Part shown: in pieces, positions 53,150 to 61,989 of the stretch
How the letters are laid out: each line of letters starts with the position of its first letter
How positions within the stretch are numbered: the first letter of the stretch is position 1
DNA from: Streptomyces sp. RKAG290
GTDB lineage: Bacteria; Actinomycetota; Actinomycetes; Streptomycetales; Streptomycetaceae
DNA: 64,000 nucleotides
Direction: 5' to 3'
Assembly: GCF_023701695.1 (NCBI RefSeq)
Contig: NZ_JAJOZC010000001.1
Coordinates: 3,719,894 to 3,783,893 of the forward strand
Position numbers and translations under genes: made by a program
Notes under the pieces: model-generated
Databases searched by the model: none
What the model saw: the letters and a program-made list of their open reading frames with translations, nothing else
Told to the model about the DNA's origin: nothing

Positions 53150-54210
53150 CCGCACGCCGCCCTTCGCTCGCGGTCGTCGGCGCGACCGGGGTGATCGGCG
53201 GCGTCATGCTCCAGATCATTTCGCAGCACGCGGATATCTGGGGCGAGGTCAGGCTGGTCGCCTCGCCGCGTTCGGCCGGCCGCAAGCTGGTCGTGCGCGG
53301 TGAGGAGACCGAGGTCCTCGAACTCGTCGAGGACGTCTTCGACGACGTCGACGTGGCGCTCTTCCTGGTGCCCGACGAGGTCTCCGCGCGCTGGGCTCCG
53401 CTCGCCGCGTCCAAGGGCGCTGTCGTCATCGACGACTCCGCGGTCTTCCGCAAGGAAGGCGACGTGCCGCTGGTCGTCCCCGAGATCAATCCCCATGCCG
53501 CCCGGATCAGGCCGCGCGGCATCGTCGCGAGCCCGAACTGCACGACCCTCGCGCTGATCGTCGCGGTCGGTGCCCTGCACGCCGAATTCGGGCTGCGGGA
53601 ACTCGTCGTGTCCTCGTACCAGGCCGTGAGCGGGGCCGGGCGCGACGGCGTCGCCGTGCTGCGCGAGCAGCTTTCGATGGTGGCCGGTACCGAGCTGGGC
53701 ACGAAGCCCGGTGACGTGCGCCGGGTCGTGGGGGACACCGACGGCGGCCCGTTCGCCGCCCCCGTCGCCCTCAACGTCGTGCCGTGGGCCGGTACGGACG
53801 CCGGGGACGGCTGGTCGTCCGAGGAGCTGGCGATCCGCGACGAGTGCCGCAAGGTCCTCGACCTGCCGCACCTTCGGGTGTCGGCGACCTGCGTGTACGT
53901 CCCCGTGGTCGCCGCCCACTCGATGTCCGTGCACGCCCGCTTCGAGAATGAGGTCGCGGTCGACCGGGCGCACGAGATCCTGGCGACCGCGCCCGGCGTG
54001 GTGCTGTACGACAGCCCCGGAGCGGGGGACTTCCCGACCCCGTCCGACGTGGTGGGCACCGATCCGACCTGGGTCGGCCGGGTCCGGCGGTCGATGGACG
54101 ACCCGATGGCGCTGGAACTCTTCGTCTGCGGCGACAACTTCCGCAAGGGCGCCGCGTTGAACGTGGCGCAGATCGCCGAATCGGTGGCTGCCGAGTTTCC
54201 CCGGTCCTGA
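53146..54210 (+). CDS. asd: Aspartate-semialdehyde dehydrogenase
   Basis: Reduces aspartyl phosphate to aspartate semialdehyde with NADPH. The 354-residue protein shows the nucleotide-binding AVVGATGVIGGVML, IDDSAVFRKEGDVPLVVPEIN, the catalytic Cys132 in ASPNCTT, and CVYVPVVAAHSMSVHARF. ATGA overlap with ask (53146-53149) couples translation of the two. The gene ends PRS-stop inside a 15-base unit that is then repeated twice more. That unit may have been duplicated by slippage at the stop codon. Confidence 0.96.
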   Translation: MTARRPSLAVVGATGVIGGVMLQIISQHADIWGEVRLVASPRSAGRKLVVRGEETEVLELVEDVFDDVDVALFLVPDEVSARWAPLAASKGAVVIDDSAVFRKEGDVPLVVPEINPHAARIRPRGIVASPNCTTLALIVAVGALHAEFGLRELVVSSYQAVSGAGRDGVAVLREQLSMVAGTELGTKPGDVRRVVGDTDGGPFAAPVALNVVPWAGTDAGDGWSSEELAIRDECRKVLDLPHLRVSATCVYVPVVAAHSMSVHARFENEVAVDRAHEILATAPGVVLYDSPGAGDFPTPSDVVGTDPTWVGRVRRSMDDPMALELFVCGDNFRKGAALNVAQIAESVAAEFPRS

Positions 54211-54240
54211 TTTCCCCGGTCCTGATTTCCCCGGTACTGA
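54196..54240 (+). repeat. Three tandem 15-bp units across the asd stop codon
   Basis: TTTCCCCGGTCCTGA repeated at 54196-54210, 54211-54225 and 54226-54240 (the third has one base changed). The first copy encodes the last codons and the stop of asd, so every unit ends in a TGA. Confidence 0.9.
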
Positions 54241-54510
54241 TCGAACCTGTTTTGTACGCTCTGTGGATGCCCTGTGAGCAGGTTCTGGTCTGAACCTCTT
54301 GAGCTGGGGTGTCGCGGTGTCCGACGATGACCTTTCGGCCCGTTGCAACCGCCGGTCGGGGGCAGGCGTCTAAACCGTCACTTCTTGCGCAGCGGGGCGC
54401 ACATTCGGGGCATTTGGGGAAGAGCGGTTACGTATGAGGGCATATCGCAAGGTGTCAAACGCGGTGCCGTGTGCGTACAACCCTGACGGGGGGAAACGTG
54501 TCCAACTGGC
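54241..54510. other. Region between asd and the SigE-family gene
   Basis: About 270 bases. GAACCTG (54243-54249) and CAGGTTC (54279-54285) form an inverted repeat that may terminate ask-asd. Further on, AT-richer DNA near 54430-54470 could hold the sigma gene promoter, but no clear hexamers were found. Confidence 0.4.
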
Positions 54511-55173
54511 GTGGCAGAGGTTCTCGATATCACAGTGGTGGGCCCCTTGCGCGGCGCTTCGGTGCGACCGCTCAGACGGCCCCGCGCGCCCGGCGGTATG
54601 CCGGTGATCGCGCCCATGCCGGCTACGCGACCGACCGGGCTGCCGGCACAGCGCGAGGGCGCTGAGGAGAGCGTGGCAGCCGGAACGACCGTCGACCATC
54701 TCACCGAGACCTACCGGGCCCACTACCGTTCGCTGCTCGGCCTCGCGGCCCTGCTGCTGGACGACACCGCATCGTGCGAGGACGTCGTGCAGGAGGCGTT
54801 CATCCGCGTGCACTCGGCGCGCAGCCGGGTACGGGAGCCCGAGAAGACACTGGCGTATCTGCGCCAGACCGTCGTCAACCTCTCCCGCTCCGCGCTGCGC
54901 CGCCGCATCCTCGGGCTCAAGCTGCTCTCCAAGCCCATGCCGGACATGGCGAGCGCCGAAGAGGGCGCGTACGACCAGCTGGAACGGGACGCGCTGATCA
55001 AGGCGATGCGGGGACTGCAACGGCGCCAGCGCGAGGTATTGGTGCTGCGCTACTTCGCGGACATGACCGAGGCACAGGTCGCCACGACGCTGGGGATATC
55101 CCTGGGGTCGGTGAAGGCGTACGGTTCCCGCGGCATCGCGGCACTGCGCGTGGTGATGGAGGCGCAGGCATGA
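54511..55173 (+). CDS. SigE-family RNA polymerase sigma factor
   Basis: A 220-residue ECF-type sigma factor of the actinobacterial SigE-family subgroup. Region 2 is at about residues 65-130 (YRAHYRSLLGLAALLLDDTASCEDVVQEAFIRVHSA), region 4 at about 150-215 (LQRRQREVLVLRYFADMTEAQVATTLGISLGSVKAYGSRGIAAL). An unusual N-terminal extension of about 55 residues, Pro/Arg-rich, precedes region 2. The GTG at 54511 is the most upstream plausible start; a shorter protein starting at GTG 54673 would still be complete. It overlaps the next gene by 4 bases. Confidence 0.88.
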   Translation: MAEVLDITVVGPLRGASVRPLRRPRAPGGMPVIAPMPATRPTGLPAQREGAEESVAAGTTVDHLTETYRAHYRSLLGLAALLLDDTASCEDVVQEAFIRVHSARSRVREPEKTLAYLRQTVVNLSRSALRRRILGLKLLSKPMPDMASAEEGAYDQLERDALIKAMRGLQRRQREVLVLRYFADMTEAQVATTLGISLGSVKAYGSRGIAALRVVMEAQA

Positions 55174-56392
55174 GCCGGCGCGACGACCATGACCACGACC
55201 ATGGGCTCGCCGGTGAGCACGGACACCTGCGCGGGCCTTCACGCGGACATCGGAATGACCGGACTGGAAACGGAATTGTGAACCACGGGCCGGACAACAC
55301 CCCGGGCGCGGACGGCGACCCACTGACCGATCTCTTCGGCGGTGGCGCCGGCTCCCCGGTGACGCGGGAGTCGACGAGGACGCGCTGCGCCGGCTGATGC
55401 ACGGCGCCGTGCAGGATCTCGCACCCGGCGACGGCAGCCTCGACCTGCTGCACCGCGCGGTGCCGGCCCGGCGCGCCCGGCGCCGGCAGGCGCTCGTCGG
55501 TGCGGCGGCGGCGGCGCTGCTCATCGGCACCGCGGTCCCGGCCTTCGTCCATGTCGCGAACTCCGGGGGATCGAGCACCGCCAGTCCTTCGCTCGCCGGT
55601 CACCGCGAGCAGGCGCAGGGCGGCAGTGGCGAGGAGCCAGGTCAGAGTGCCGCCGGCGGGAGCGGCGGCGGCGGGAGCAACGGGCAGGACGACGCCGGTG
55701 AGGGTCTTCCCGACAGTTCGGCCAGCCCGTCCGGCAGCGACGGCGAGGGTCAGCAGGGCGGGGTGGCCGGCAGTTCGGCCGACCCGGCCGTCAGCGCGGC
55801 GGTCGACATGCCTGCCTGCGATCCCGGCCAGCTCGGGGTCGCCTCGGCGCGGACCGGCTCGGCGGGTGCCGACGGGACGGTGTACGGGGCGTTCCGCATC
55901 GCCAACGTCTCCAACACGAACTGCTCGGTGAGCACCAGCGGCACGGTGGGCTTCGAGGCGATGGGCGCGGCCGACCCGGCCAAGATCGTGGTCGTCCGGC
56001 ACACCCAGGGTGACGCGGCGTCCGGACTGCCCGATCCCGCCACGGAGGAGGCGACGGTGCTGCTGAAGCCGGACATGGCGTACGAGGTGCAGTTCGCCTG
56101 GGTGCCCGAGGACACCTGTCCGACCTCCGGCGGTTCACCGACCCCGACCCCGACGGACGGTGCGGCAGGCAGCACCGGCGTCGCGGCCGGCTCCACCGAG
56201 GGCAGCGGGACCGGGGACACCGAAGCGGGTACGCAGACGCAGTTCGGCAGCGAGGACGGCGACGGGGCGGCGCAGGGCAGCGTCTCCGTGAAGCACACTC
56301 CGGAACCGGGAGCGCCGGTCGCCGAGACGAAGATCGCCAACGCCTGTGCGGGCACGATCTACCGGACGGGCGCGCTCGAACCCTCGTCGTAG
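55170..56392 (+). CDS. Membrane protein paired with the sigma factor; DUF4232-like ectodomain (frameshifted)
   Basis: About 407 residues after correction. Its ATG overlaps the sigma-factor stop, as expected for a cognate partner. The cytoplasmic N-terminus is His/Asp-rich (DDHDHDHG) with a helical DALRRLMHGAVQDLAPG segment, then one TM helix (ALVGAAAAALLIGTAVPAFV), a long Gly/Ser linker and an extracytoplasmic domain of about 150 residues with paired Cys resembling DUF4232. The frame is lost at the GGG of 55366-55368; one added G links both halves. It may act as an anti-sigma or sensory protein (inference; no ZAS zinc motif is present). Confidence 0.75.
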
Positions 56393-56400
56393 GGCGGGGT

Positions 56401-56533
56401 GGGGCGGGTCCGGGGCGTGCGAGGCGGCTGGGCCGCGCGGGGCGGGTCCGGGGCCCGGGCGTGCTGGGAACGTCAGGGGCCAGGGCGTGCGGGGCGGGTC
56501 TGGGTCCCGCGTCGTGCTGGGAACGTCAGGGGC
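56401..56533. repeat. Imperfect tandem repeats after the sigma-partner gene
   Basis: GTGCTGGGAACGTCAGGGGC occurs at 56461-56480 and 56514-56533 (period 53), and GGGGCGGGTC at 56401, 56439 and 56491. The last copy reaches the C-terminal coding end of the SURF1 gene. Confidence 0.75.
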
Positions 56534-57518
56534 TGGTGGGCGCGTCTTCCGACGTGGCAGGTGTGCGACCCGATGCGGCCGGTGTGCCATCCGGCGTGGC
56601 AGGTGTGCCAGGAGGGTTGCCCGGTGCGGTGGCCGGGACGGTCTCCCTGTCGGTCTCGCTCCCGGCGTCGGCGATCAGGCCCAGCCGCAGGTCCCGGAGG
56701 GCCTCGGCCTCACGCCGGATCAGCCGGAACCACATGAAGAGCACGAACCCCGCGAAGACGAACCACTCGCCCGTGTAGCCGAGGTTCTGGAAGGCCTTCA
56801 GGTCGAGCCCGCTGTTCTGCGGTGCGGCGGCCGGTACGGGGCGCAGCGCGCTGCCGCCCTTGCCCGCCGGGGCTTCGGCCCCCGCGCCCGCAGCGGACGA
56901 CGTGCCGTCGGAGCCGGAGCCGGAGCCGGAGTCGGTCTTGGTGTCGGTGTCGGTGTCCTGGAGCGTGACCCAGGCGTCGTACACGTTGTACGGCACCAGG
57001 TTGACCAGGGAGGCGGCGCTGATCATGGAGACCTGGCCGGCGGGGAGGCCGCCCGTCGCGTCCACCCCGGGGGTGGCGGCGTTCTCCGAGGCCTGGAGGT
57101 CGCCGGTCACGGTGATGCTGCCGGTCGGTGCGGCCGGCACCGGGGTGTGCCCGGCCTTCCCGGGCAGCCAGCCCCGCACCACGGGCAGCGCCTTGCCGCT
57201 GTCGGTGCGCAGCATGCCCACGACGTAGAAGCCGTCCCGGTCGTCCAGCTTCCGCCCGGGCACCAGGAACTGGTCGGCATACCGGCCCGTCGCGGTGGCG
57301 GGGCGTCCGGAGGTCACCGTGTCGACGGGCAGCAGGTCGTCGAGCGGCTCGGCGGTCCTCGTGCCGGGAGCGGGCTGCTCGTCGGCGGCCTCGTGCGTCT
57401 GCACGCGGTCCTCGAAGCGGCCGAGCTGCCAGGTGCCCATGAACACGCAGAACGGGATGGCCAGCACGACGAAGAGGTTGATCCCCCACCATCGCGGGGT
57501 CAGCAGGAACCGGTACAC
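56526..57518 (-). CDS. SURF1 family protein
   Basis: A 330-residue membrane protein of the SURF1 (Shy1) family, which assists haem-copper cytochrome c oxidase assembly. It has the two expected TM helices, one near the N-terminus (NLFVVLAIPFCVFMGTWQL) and one near residue 260 (FVFAGFVLFMWFRLI), enclosing an extracytoplasmic domain with VRGWLPGKAG. A Ser/Gly/Asp insert lies before the second helix, and the C-terminal tail is Pro/Thr/Ala-rich with near-repeats. The GTG at 57518 is used because the family starts YRFLLTPRWW; an upstream frame to 57569 exists. No oxidase genes lie next to it here. Confidence 0.88.
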   Translation of the reverse strand: MYRFLLTPRWWGINLFVVLAIPFCVFMGTWQLGRFEDRVQTHEAADEQPAPGTRTAEPLDDLLPVDTVTSGRPATATGRYADQFLVPGRKLDDRDGFYVVGMLRTDSGKALPVVRGWLPGKAGHTPVPAAPTGSITVTGDLQASENAATPGVDATGGLPAGQVSMISAASLVNLVPYNVYDAWVTLQDTDTDTKTDSGSGSGSDGTSSAAGAGAEAPAGKGGSALRPVPAAAPQNSGLDLKAFQNLGYTGEWFVFAGFVLFMWFRLIRREAEALRDLRLGLIADAGSETDRETVPATAPGNPPGTPATPDGTPAASGRTPATSEDAPTSP

Positions 57519-57590
57519 CCCTCCACGGTACGGTCCCCGCTCCGGCCGTCCGGAGCGGGGGCACCTCATGAGCGGCCCTTTATCCAGCCC

Positions 57591-59435
57591 CTACGCGTCC
57601 GTCGCCGGTGCTCCCAAGTGGCGGGCGGCGAAGTCGAGCTCCAGCCGGACCTGCTTGATCCGCTCCTCCACGACGAGTGAGCCGTGGCCCGCGTCGTACC
57701 GGTAGACCTCGTGCACCGCGTCGCGGTCCTTCAGCCGGTCGACGTAGTTCTCCACCTGGCGGATCGGGCAGCGCGGGTCGTTGACGCCCGCCGAGATGTA
57801 GACGGGGGCCCGCACGGCGTCGACGTACGTCAGTGGCGACGAGGCCTCGAAGCGCTCGGGCACCTCCTCCGGCGTCCCGCCCAGCAGCGTGCGGTCCATG
57901 GCCTTCAGGGCCTCCATCTCGTCGTGATACGCCGTGACGTAGTCCGCGACCGGGACCGCGGCCAGGCCCAGGGCCCAGTCGTCGGGCTGCGTACCGAGGC
58001 CGAGCAGGGTCAGGTAGCCGCCCCAGGAGCCGCCGGCCAGCACCAGCTTCGCCGGATCCGAGAGGCCGGACTTCACCGCCCATTCCCGTACGGCCGCGAT
58101 GTCCTCCAGCTCGATCAGGCCGACCCGGTGCTTGAGCGCGTCCGTCCACGCCCGCCCGTAGCCGGTCGAGCCGCGGTAGTTGACCCGGACGACCGCGTAG
58201 CCGTGGTCCACCCAGGCGGCGGGGCCGCCCGCGAAGGCGTCGCTGTCGTGCCAGGTCGGGCCGCCGTGGATCTCGAAGACGGTCGGGAAGGGTCCCTGGG
58301 CCGGGGCTGCGGGCCGCTGGACGAGCGCGTGGACGCGGCCGCCGGGCCCCTCCACCCACACGTCCTCGACCGGCACGGACCCCGGAGCCTTCGCGCCCGG
58401 CGGATCGAGGACCACCGCGCCGGTCGTGGAACGGACCACGGGCGGCTCGGCGGCCGACGACCAGAGGTACTCCACCGTGCCGTCCGGCCGGGCGGTGGCA
58501 CCCGAGACCGAACCGGTGGGGGTCTCCACCCGCACCAGCGCGCCGTCGGCGGCCGCGGGCTCGTAACGCCACAGCTCGCTGCGGGCCTCGAAGCCGTGCT
58601 CGATCAGCAGCGCCGAGCCGTCGTGGTACCACTCGGCGCCCACATCGCCCGGCAGGTCGATGGAGAGGTCCGTCTCCGTGCCCGTCAGCGGGTCCCAGAT
58701 CATCGGCTCCCAGCGGCCGCGCCGCTGATGGCCCACCAGCAGCCGGGCATCCCCGGCCACCGGCGCGAAGCCGAGGACCGCCAGGCCCAGCTCCTTCGTG
58801 CCCCCCTCGGTGTCGTCCAGCTCGGCGACCGTGCTGCCGTCCGGCCGCACGACGCGCAGCGCGGAGTGCATCGCGTCGCCGTGCTCGGTGTGCTCCAGCG
58901 CGATCAGCGTGCCGTCGTGCGACAGGTCACCGACCCCGGCCGACTCGCGGTGGCGGTAGATCTCGACGGGTGCCGCACCTGGCCGTACGACGTGGACCGA
59001 GGTCCCGTCCTCGTCGGTCGAACGGCCCACCACCGCGGTCCCGTCCCGGCCGATCGCGAGCCCGGCCGGGTAGGAGGGCATCAGGCCGGGCGCCGCCGGC
59101 TCGTCCTTCGCGTCCTCGCTGCCACGGAACGGCTGGCGCATCCACACCCCGAACTCGTCGCCGTCGGTGTCGTCGAACCACCAGACGGCCTCGCCGTCCG
59201 GTGTCAGCACGCCGTCCGTCGTCCCGTTCGGCCGGTCGGTGACCTGGCGCTGCTCGCCGGTCGCGCGGTCCCAGGCGTACAGCTCGTACGTCCCCGTCGC
59301 ATTCGAGACGAACAGGGCACGGTCCGGTGCGTCCTCCGCCCAGTCCGGCAGGGACACCCGGGGAGCCCGGAAACGCTGCTCCCACACCGGGAGGTCCGCA
59401 ACGGACTCGGTCATCGGGCCAGTGGTCTCAGTCAT
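57591..59435 (-). CDS. Prolyl oligopeptidase-family (S9) serine peptidase
   Basis: A 614-residue S9-type peptidase: an N-terminal beta-propeller of about 350 residues and a C-terminal alpha/beta hydrolase domain. Catalytic residues are Ser at about 470 in GGSWGGYLTL, Asp near 552 in GVNDPRCP, and His near 584 in DAGHGSL. The HGGPTW oxyanion loop is present. No signal peptide is seen, so it is probably cytoplasmic, hydrolysing acyl-peptides or oligopeptides. The start ATG 59435 (GGGGGG just upstream) is preferred over 59465; ATG 59414 is also possible. It is divergent from the methyltransferase gene by about 70 bp. Confidence 0.92.
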   Translation of the reverse strand: MTETTGPMTESVADLPVWEQRFRAPRVSLPDWAEDAPDRALFVSNATGTYELYAWDRATGEQRQVTDRPNGTTDGVLTPDGEAVWWFDDTDGDEFGVWMRQPFRGSEDAKDEPAAPGLMPSYPAGLAIGRDGTAVVGRSTDEDGTSVHVVRPGAAPVEIYRHRESAGVGDLSHDGTLIALEHTEHGDAMHSALRVVRPDGSTVAELDDTEGGTKELGLAVLGFAPVAGDARLLVGHQRRGRWEPMIWDPLTGTETDLSIDLPGDVGAEWYHDGSALLIEHGFEARSELWRYEPAAADGALVRVETPTGSVSGATARPDGTVEYLWSSAAEPPVVRSTTGAVVLDPPGAKAPGSVPVEDVWVEGPGGRVHALVQRPAAPAQGPFPTVFEIHGGPTWHDSDAFAGGPAAWVDHGYAVVRVNYRGSTGYGRAWTDALKHRVGLIELEDIAAVREWAVKSGLSDPAKLVLAGGSWGGYLTLLGLGTQPDDWALGLAAVPVADYVTAYHDEMEALKAMDRTLLGGTPEEVPERFEASSPLTYVDAVRAPVYISAGVNDPRCPIRQVENYVDRLKDRDAVHEVYRYDAGHGSLVVEERIKQVRLELDFAARHLGAPATDA

Positions 59436-59506
59436 GCCCCCCATTCTGCGCCGGGCGGCCGACAATCCGTTCGCCCCGTCCTCAGCCTGTGGATAACCTC
59501 GCGGGC

Positions 59507-60351
59507 ATGGATGCTCCGACGCCCGCCGACTGGCGCGATGCCAACCGAGCGATGTGGGATGAGCGTGTGCCCATCCACGCCGGCAGTGACTTCTACGACC
59601 TCGGCTCCTTCCGCGCGGGCAAGGACTCCCTGCGGGCCTTCGAGCTGACGGAGGTCGGGGACGTGACGGGCCGCTCCCTGCTGCACCTGCAGTGCCACAT
59701 CGGGCTCGACACCCTTTCCTGGGCCCGGCACGGGGCCGCGCAGGTGGTCGGTCTCGACTTCTCCGAGCCCGCCGTCGAGACCGCCCGCTCCCTGGCGCAG
59801 GACCTCGGCTTCGGCCCGGACCGCGCGGCGTTCGTCGCCGCCGACGTCCACGATGCGGCGGAGGCCGTCCCGGACTCCTCGTACGACATCGTCTACACCG
59901 GGGTCGGGGCGCTGAACTGGCTGCCCGACATCGACCGCTGGGCCGAGACGGCTGCCTCGCTCGTCGCGCCCGGGGTTTCCTCTACCTGGCGGAGTTCCAT
60001 CCGTTCACCGACTGCCTCGACGACGCGACCGGCTCCAAGATCGTGCACGACTACTTCAGCCGCGAGGCGTGGGTGGACGAGACGCCGGGCACGTACGCGG
60101 ACTTCGACGCGCCGACCGTCCACAACCGCAGCGTCGAATGGCAGCACCCGGTGGGCAGCGTGGTCTCGGCGCTGGCCGCGGCCGGGCTGCGGATCGAGTT
60201 CCTGCACGAGCACGACGCCTCGCTCTTCCCCCGCTTCCCGGTGCTGGAGCGCCAGTCGGACGGCTGCTACCGCTTCCCGACGGAGCGGCCGCGCATTCCG
60301 CTGATGTACTCGATCAAGGCCACCCGGCCGGGGCAGCCGGGTCGCGGCTGA
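59507..60351 (+). CDS. Class I SAM-dependent methyltransferase (frameshifted)
   Basis: About 281 residues after one-base correction. The SAM-binding signature is LLHLQCHIGLDTLSWAR, with VVGLDFSEPAV, ADVHDA and IVYTGVGALNWLPDI following. The present frame fails at the GGGG of 59972-59975; one G restores LVAPGGFLYLAEFHPF and a C-terminus ending at 60351. Family members methylate small molecules, and the substrate is unknown. ATG 59507 follows a GATAAC patch (59492-59497) by 9 bases, which may be a -10 for a near-leaderless mRNA. Confidence 0.85.
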
Positions 60352-60380
60352 TTGTCAGTGGTGGGGTCCAGACTCGGACC

Positions 60381-60770
60381 ATGACCACGACTGCTGATCT
60401 GCGCGCCACGGTCGAGAGCTACTGGACCGCGGCCGACCTTCGCGACTGGGACACCTTCGCGGCGACACTCGCCGACGAGGTGCTGTACGACCTGCCGCAG
60501 ACCCGCGAGCGCATTCGCGGCAAGGAGCGGTACGTCAGCTTCAACCGGGAGTACCCGGGGGAGTGGCGGGTGCGTGTGGAGCGGATCGTGGCCGACCCGG
60601 ACGGGCAGCAGGTCGCGGTCCGCACGCTGTTCACGGCCGGCGCGCAGGAGTCGCACGCCATCCACTTCTTCGCGTTCGACGAGGCGGGGCGGATCAGCGA
60701 GATCACCGACTTCTGGCCCGAGCCTTACGAGCCCCCGGCGGGCCGGGAGCACCTCGTCGAAAGGTACTGA
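60381..60770 (+). CDS. NTF2/SnoaL-like protein
   Basis: A 129-residue protein of the cone-shaped alpha+beta barrel (SnoaL-like/NTF2) superfamily. It begins TTTADLRATVESYWTAADLRDWDTFAATLADEV, the typical N-terminal helices, and continues with the open barrel strands (YVSFNREYPGEWRVRVERI, ESHAIHFFAFDEAGRI) and a C-terminal DFWPEPYEPP. Such folds include ketosteroid isomerases, cyclases and many binding proteins, so no activity is assigned. ATG 60381 lies 29 bases after the methyltransferase stop. Confidence 0.82.
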   Translation: MTTTADLRATVESYWTAADLRDWDTFAATLADEVLYDLPQTRERIRGKERYVSFNREYPGEWRVRVERIVADPDGQQVAVRTLFTAGAQESHAIHFFAFDEAGRISEITDFWPEPYEPPAGREHLVERY

Positions 60771-60871
60771 GGGGCGGCTTGTGGCTGAGCCGCCCGCCCT
60801 GCCTGAGCACGGCAGCGGCGCGGCGGCCCTCCGGAGCCGGGAGCTCCTGGGCGCCGCCGCGCCGCCGCCTT

Positions 60872-60942
60872 CTTCAGCGCCTACGCGGCTTCCGCGTCTT
60901 ACGCGGTCTTCAGCGCGTGCGCGGCCTTCAGTTCCTACGCGG
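60872..60942. repeat. Four imperfect 17-18 bp tandem units at the lipase stop codon
   Basis: Units 60872-60888, 60889-60906, 60907-60924 and 60925-60942, each of the form CTTCnGnnnnTnCGCGG. The last overlaps the minus-strand stop of the lipase gene (60935-60937), so units repeat its final codons and stop region. Confidence 0.7.
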
Positions 60943-61738
60943 CGGAGCTGAAGGCGGGCAGGTAGCCGCCCGACTGTCCCTCGGCCTTGGGGTGGTAGGA
61001 GTTCTCGACCGGGATCGAGACGCTGTGGAGCCACGCGTCACCGGAGCACAGCTCGTGCCCGGTGAATTCGTCCGCGACGCCGGAGAAGGTGAATCCGGCA
61101 TCGGCCGCCTGCTTGGCGATGACGCCGTTCATCACGTCGGATGCGTTGTTGATGGCCGTGCGCTCCGCCTCCGTGAGACCGGCGATGCAGCTGCCGCCGA
61201 TCTCGTAGAAGCGCGGGTAGCCCAGCACCACGACATGCGCCTGCGGAGCGCTCGAATGGATGGATGAGTAGAGCGAACTCAGGCCGGAGGGCAGTGAGTT
61301 GTTCATCTGGGAGACGGCGGAGTCCACGCTGGCGAGGCAGGTGGCCTCGCCGGACAGCACGCAGTCCTGCATGACGTCGGCGAACCCGACGTCGTTGCCG
61401 CCCGCGGTGACGCTGACCAGCGTGGTGGACGAGCTCAGTGCGCCGAGCTGGGTGCCGGCCACGGAGCTCGTGGTGGCGCCCGAACAGGCGACGAAGGTGA
61501 ACGAGGAAGGGGAGTGCGCCGCTGCCCAGAGGTAGGGGTAGGCATTGGTGCTGCGGCGGCAGTCCCCGCTGTCGGAGAGGTAGTCTCCCGCGCCGACACC
61601 GGACGAGTACGAGTCGCCCAGGGCGACGTACCCGCCGACGGCGGCGGAGTCTGCCGAGGCCGGCTGGGCGATGCCCAGAGCAGCCGCGGCGGCGAGGATC
61701 AGAGTGGATGCGGACGCCCAGAATCTCCGTACTGACAT
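60935..61738 (-). CDS. Secreted SGNH/GDSL lipase
   Basis: A 267-residue extracellular lipase/esterase. Signal peptide at about 1-30 (FWASASTLILAAAAALGIAQPASA), nucleophile block GDSYSSG (Ser near residue 45), oxyanion GGNDVG, and catalytic His in NSYHPKAEG near the C-terminus. Six Cys occur in positions that fit the disulfides of Streptomyces SGNH lipases. ATG 61738 has GGAGGG 9 bases upstream. The gene lies alone, facing the NTF2-like gene. Confidence 0.93.
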   Translation of the reverse strand: MSVRRFWASASTLILAAAAALGIAQPASADSAAVGGYVALGDSYSSGVGAGDYLSDSGDCRRSTNAYPYLWAAAHSPSSFTFVACSGATTSSVAGTQLGALSSSTTLVSVTAGGNDVGFADVMQDCVLSGEATCLASVDSAVSQMNNSLPSGLSSLYSSIHSSAPQAHVVVLGYPRFYEIGGSCIAGLTEAERTAINNASDVMNGVIAKQAADAGFTFSGVADEFTGHELCSGDAWLHSVSIPVENSYHPKAEGQSGGYLPAFSSAA

Positions 61739-61989
61739 AGCTGTCAGCCCTCCGAAGTGTGGGGGGTGGGTGGGGGGTTGAGTGAGCGTCAACTGTTCTA
61801 GCAGCTTCGGGTACCGGTCGGTAATAGTCATGCGGGAACCTGCCGGAATTGCCCGAATGATCGTTCGGTAACCGTAGCTCCGCGCGTAGATAAACCTCGA
61901 ACTCCCCCTGAAACAAGGGTTTTACGATTTCCTGGTCATCACTTCGCAGGCGGTCGCGCGAAGGAGTGGCAGGGGCAGCTGACGGACCC
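61739..61989. other. Lipase upstream region
   Basis: 251 bases between the lipase start and the cbiD stop, both on the minus strand. It includes the lipase ribosome site and an AT-richer stretch near 61830-61950 that probably holds its promoter. No clear operator was seen. Confidence 0.4.

Noticed and set aside
54196..54240. CRISPR-like array
   Set aside because: The units are contiguous without spacers and overlap a stop codon. No cas genes are in the window.
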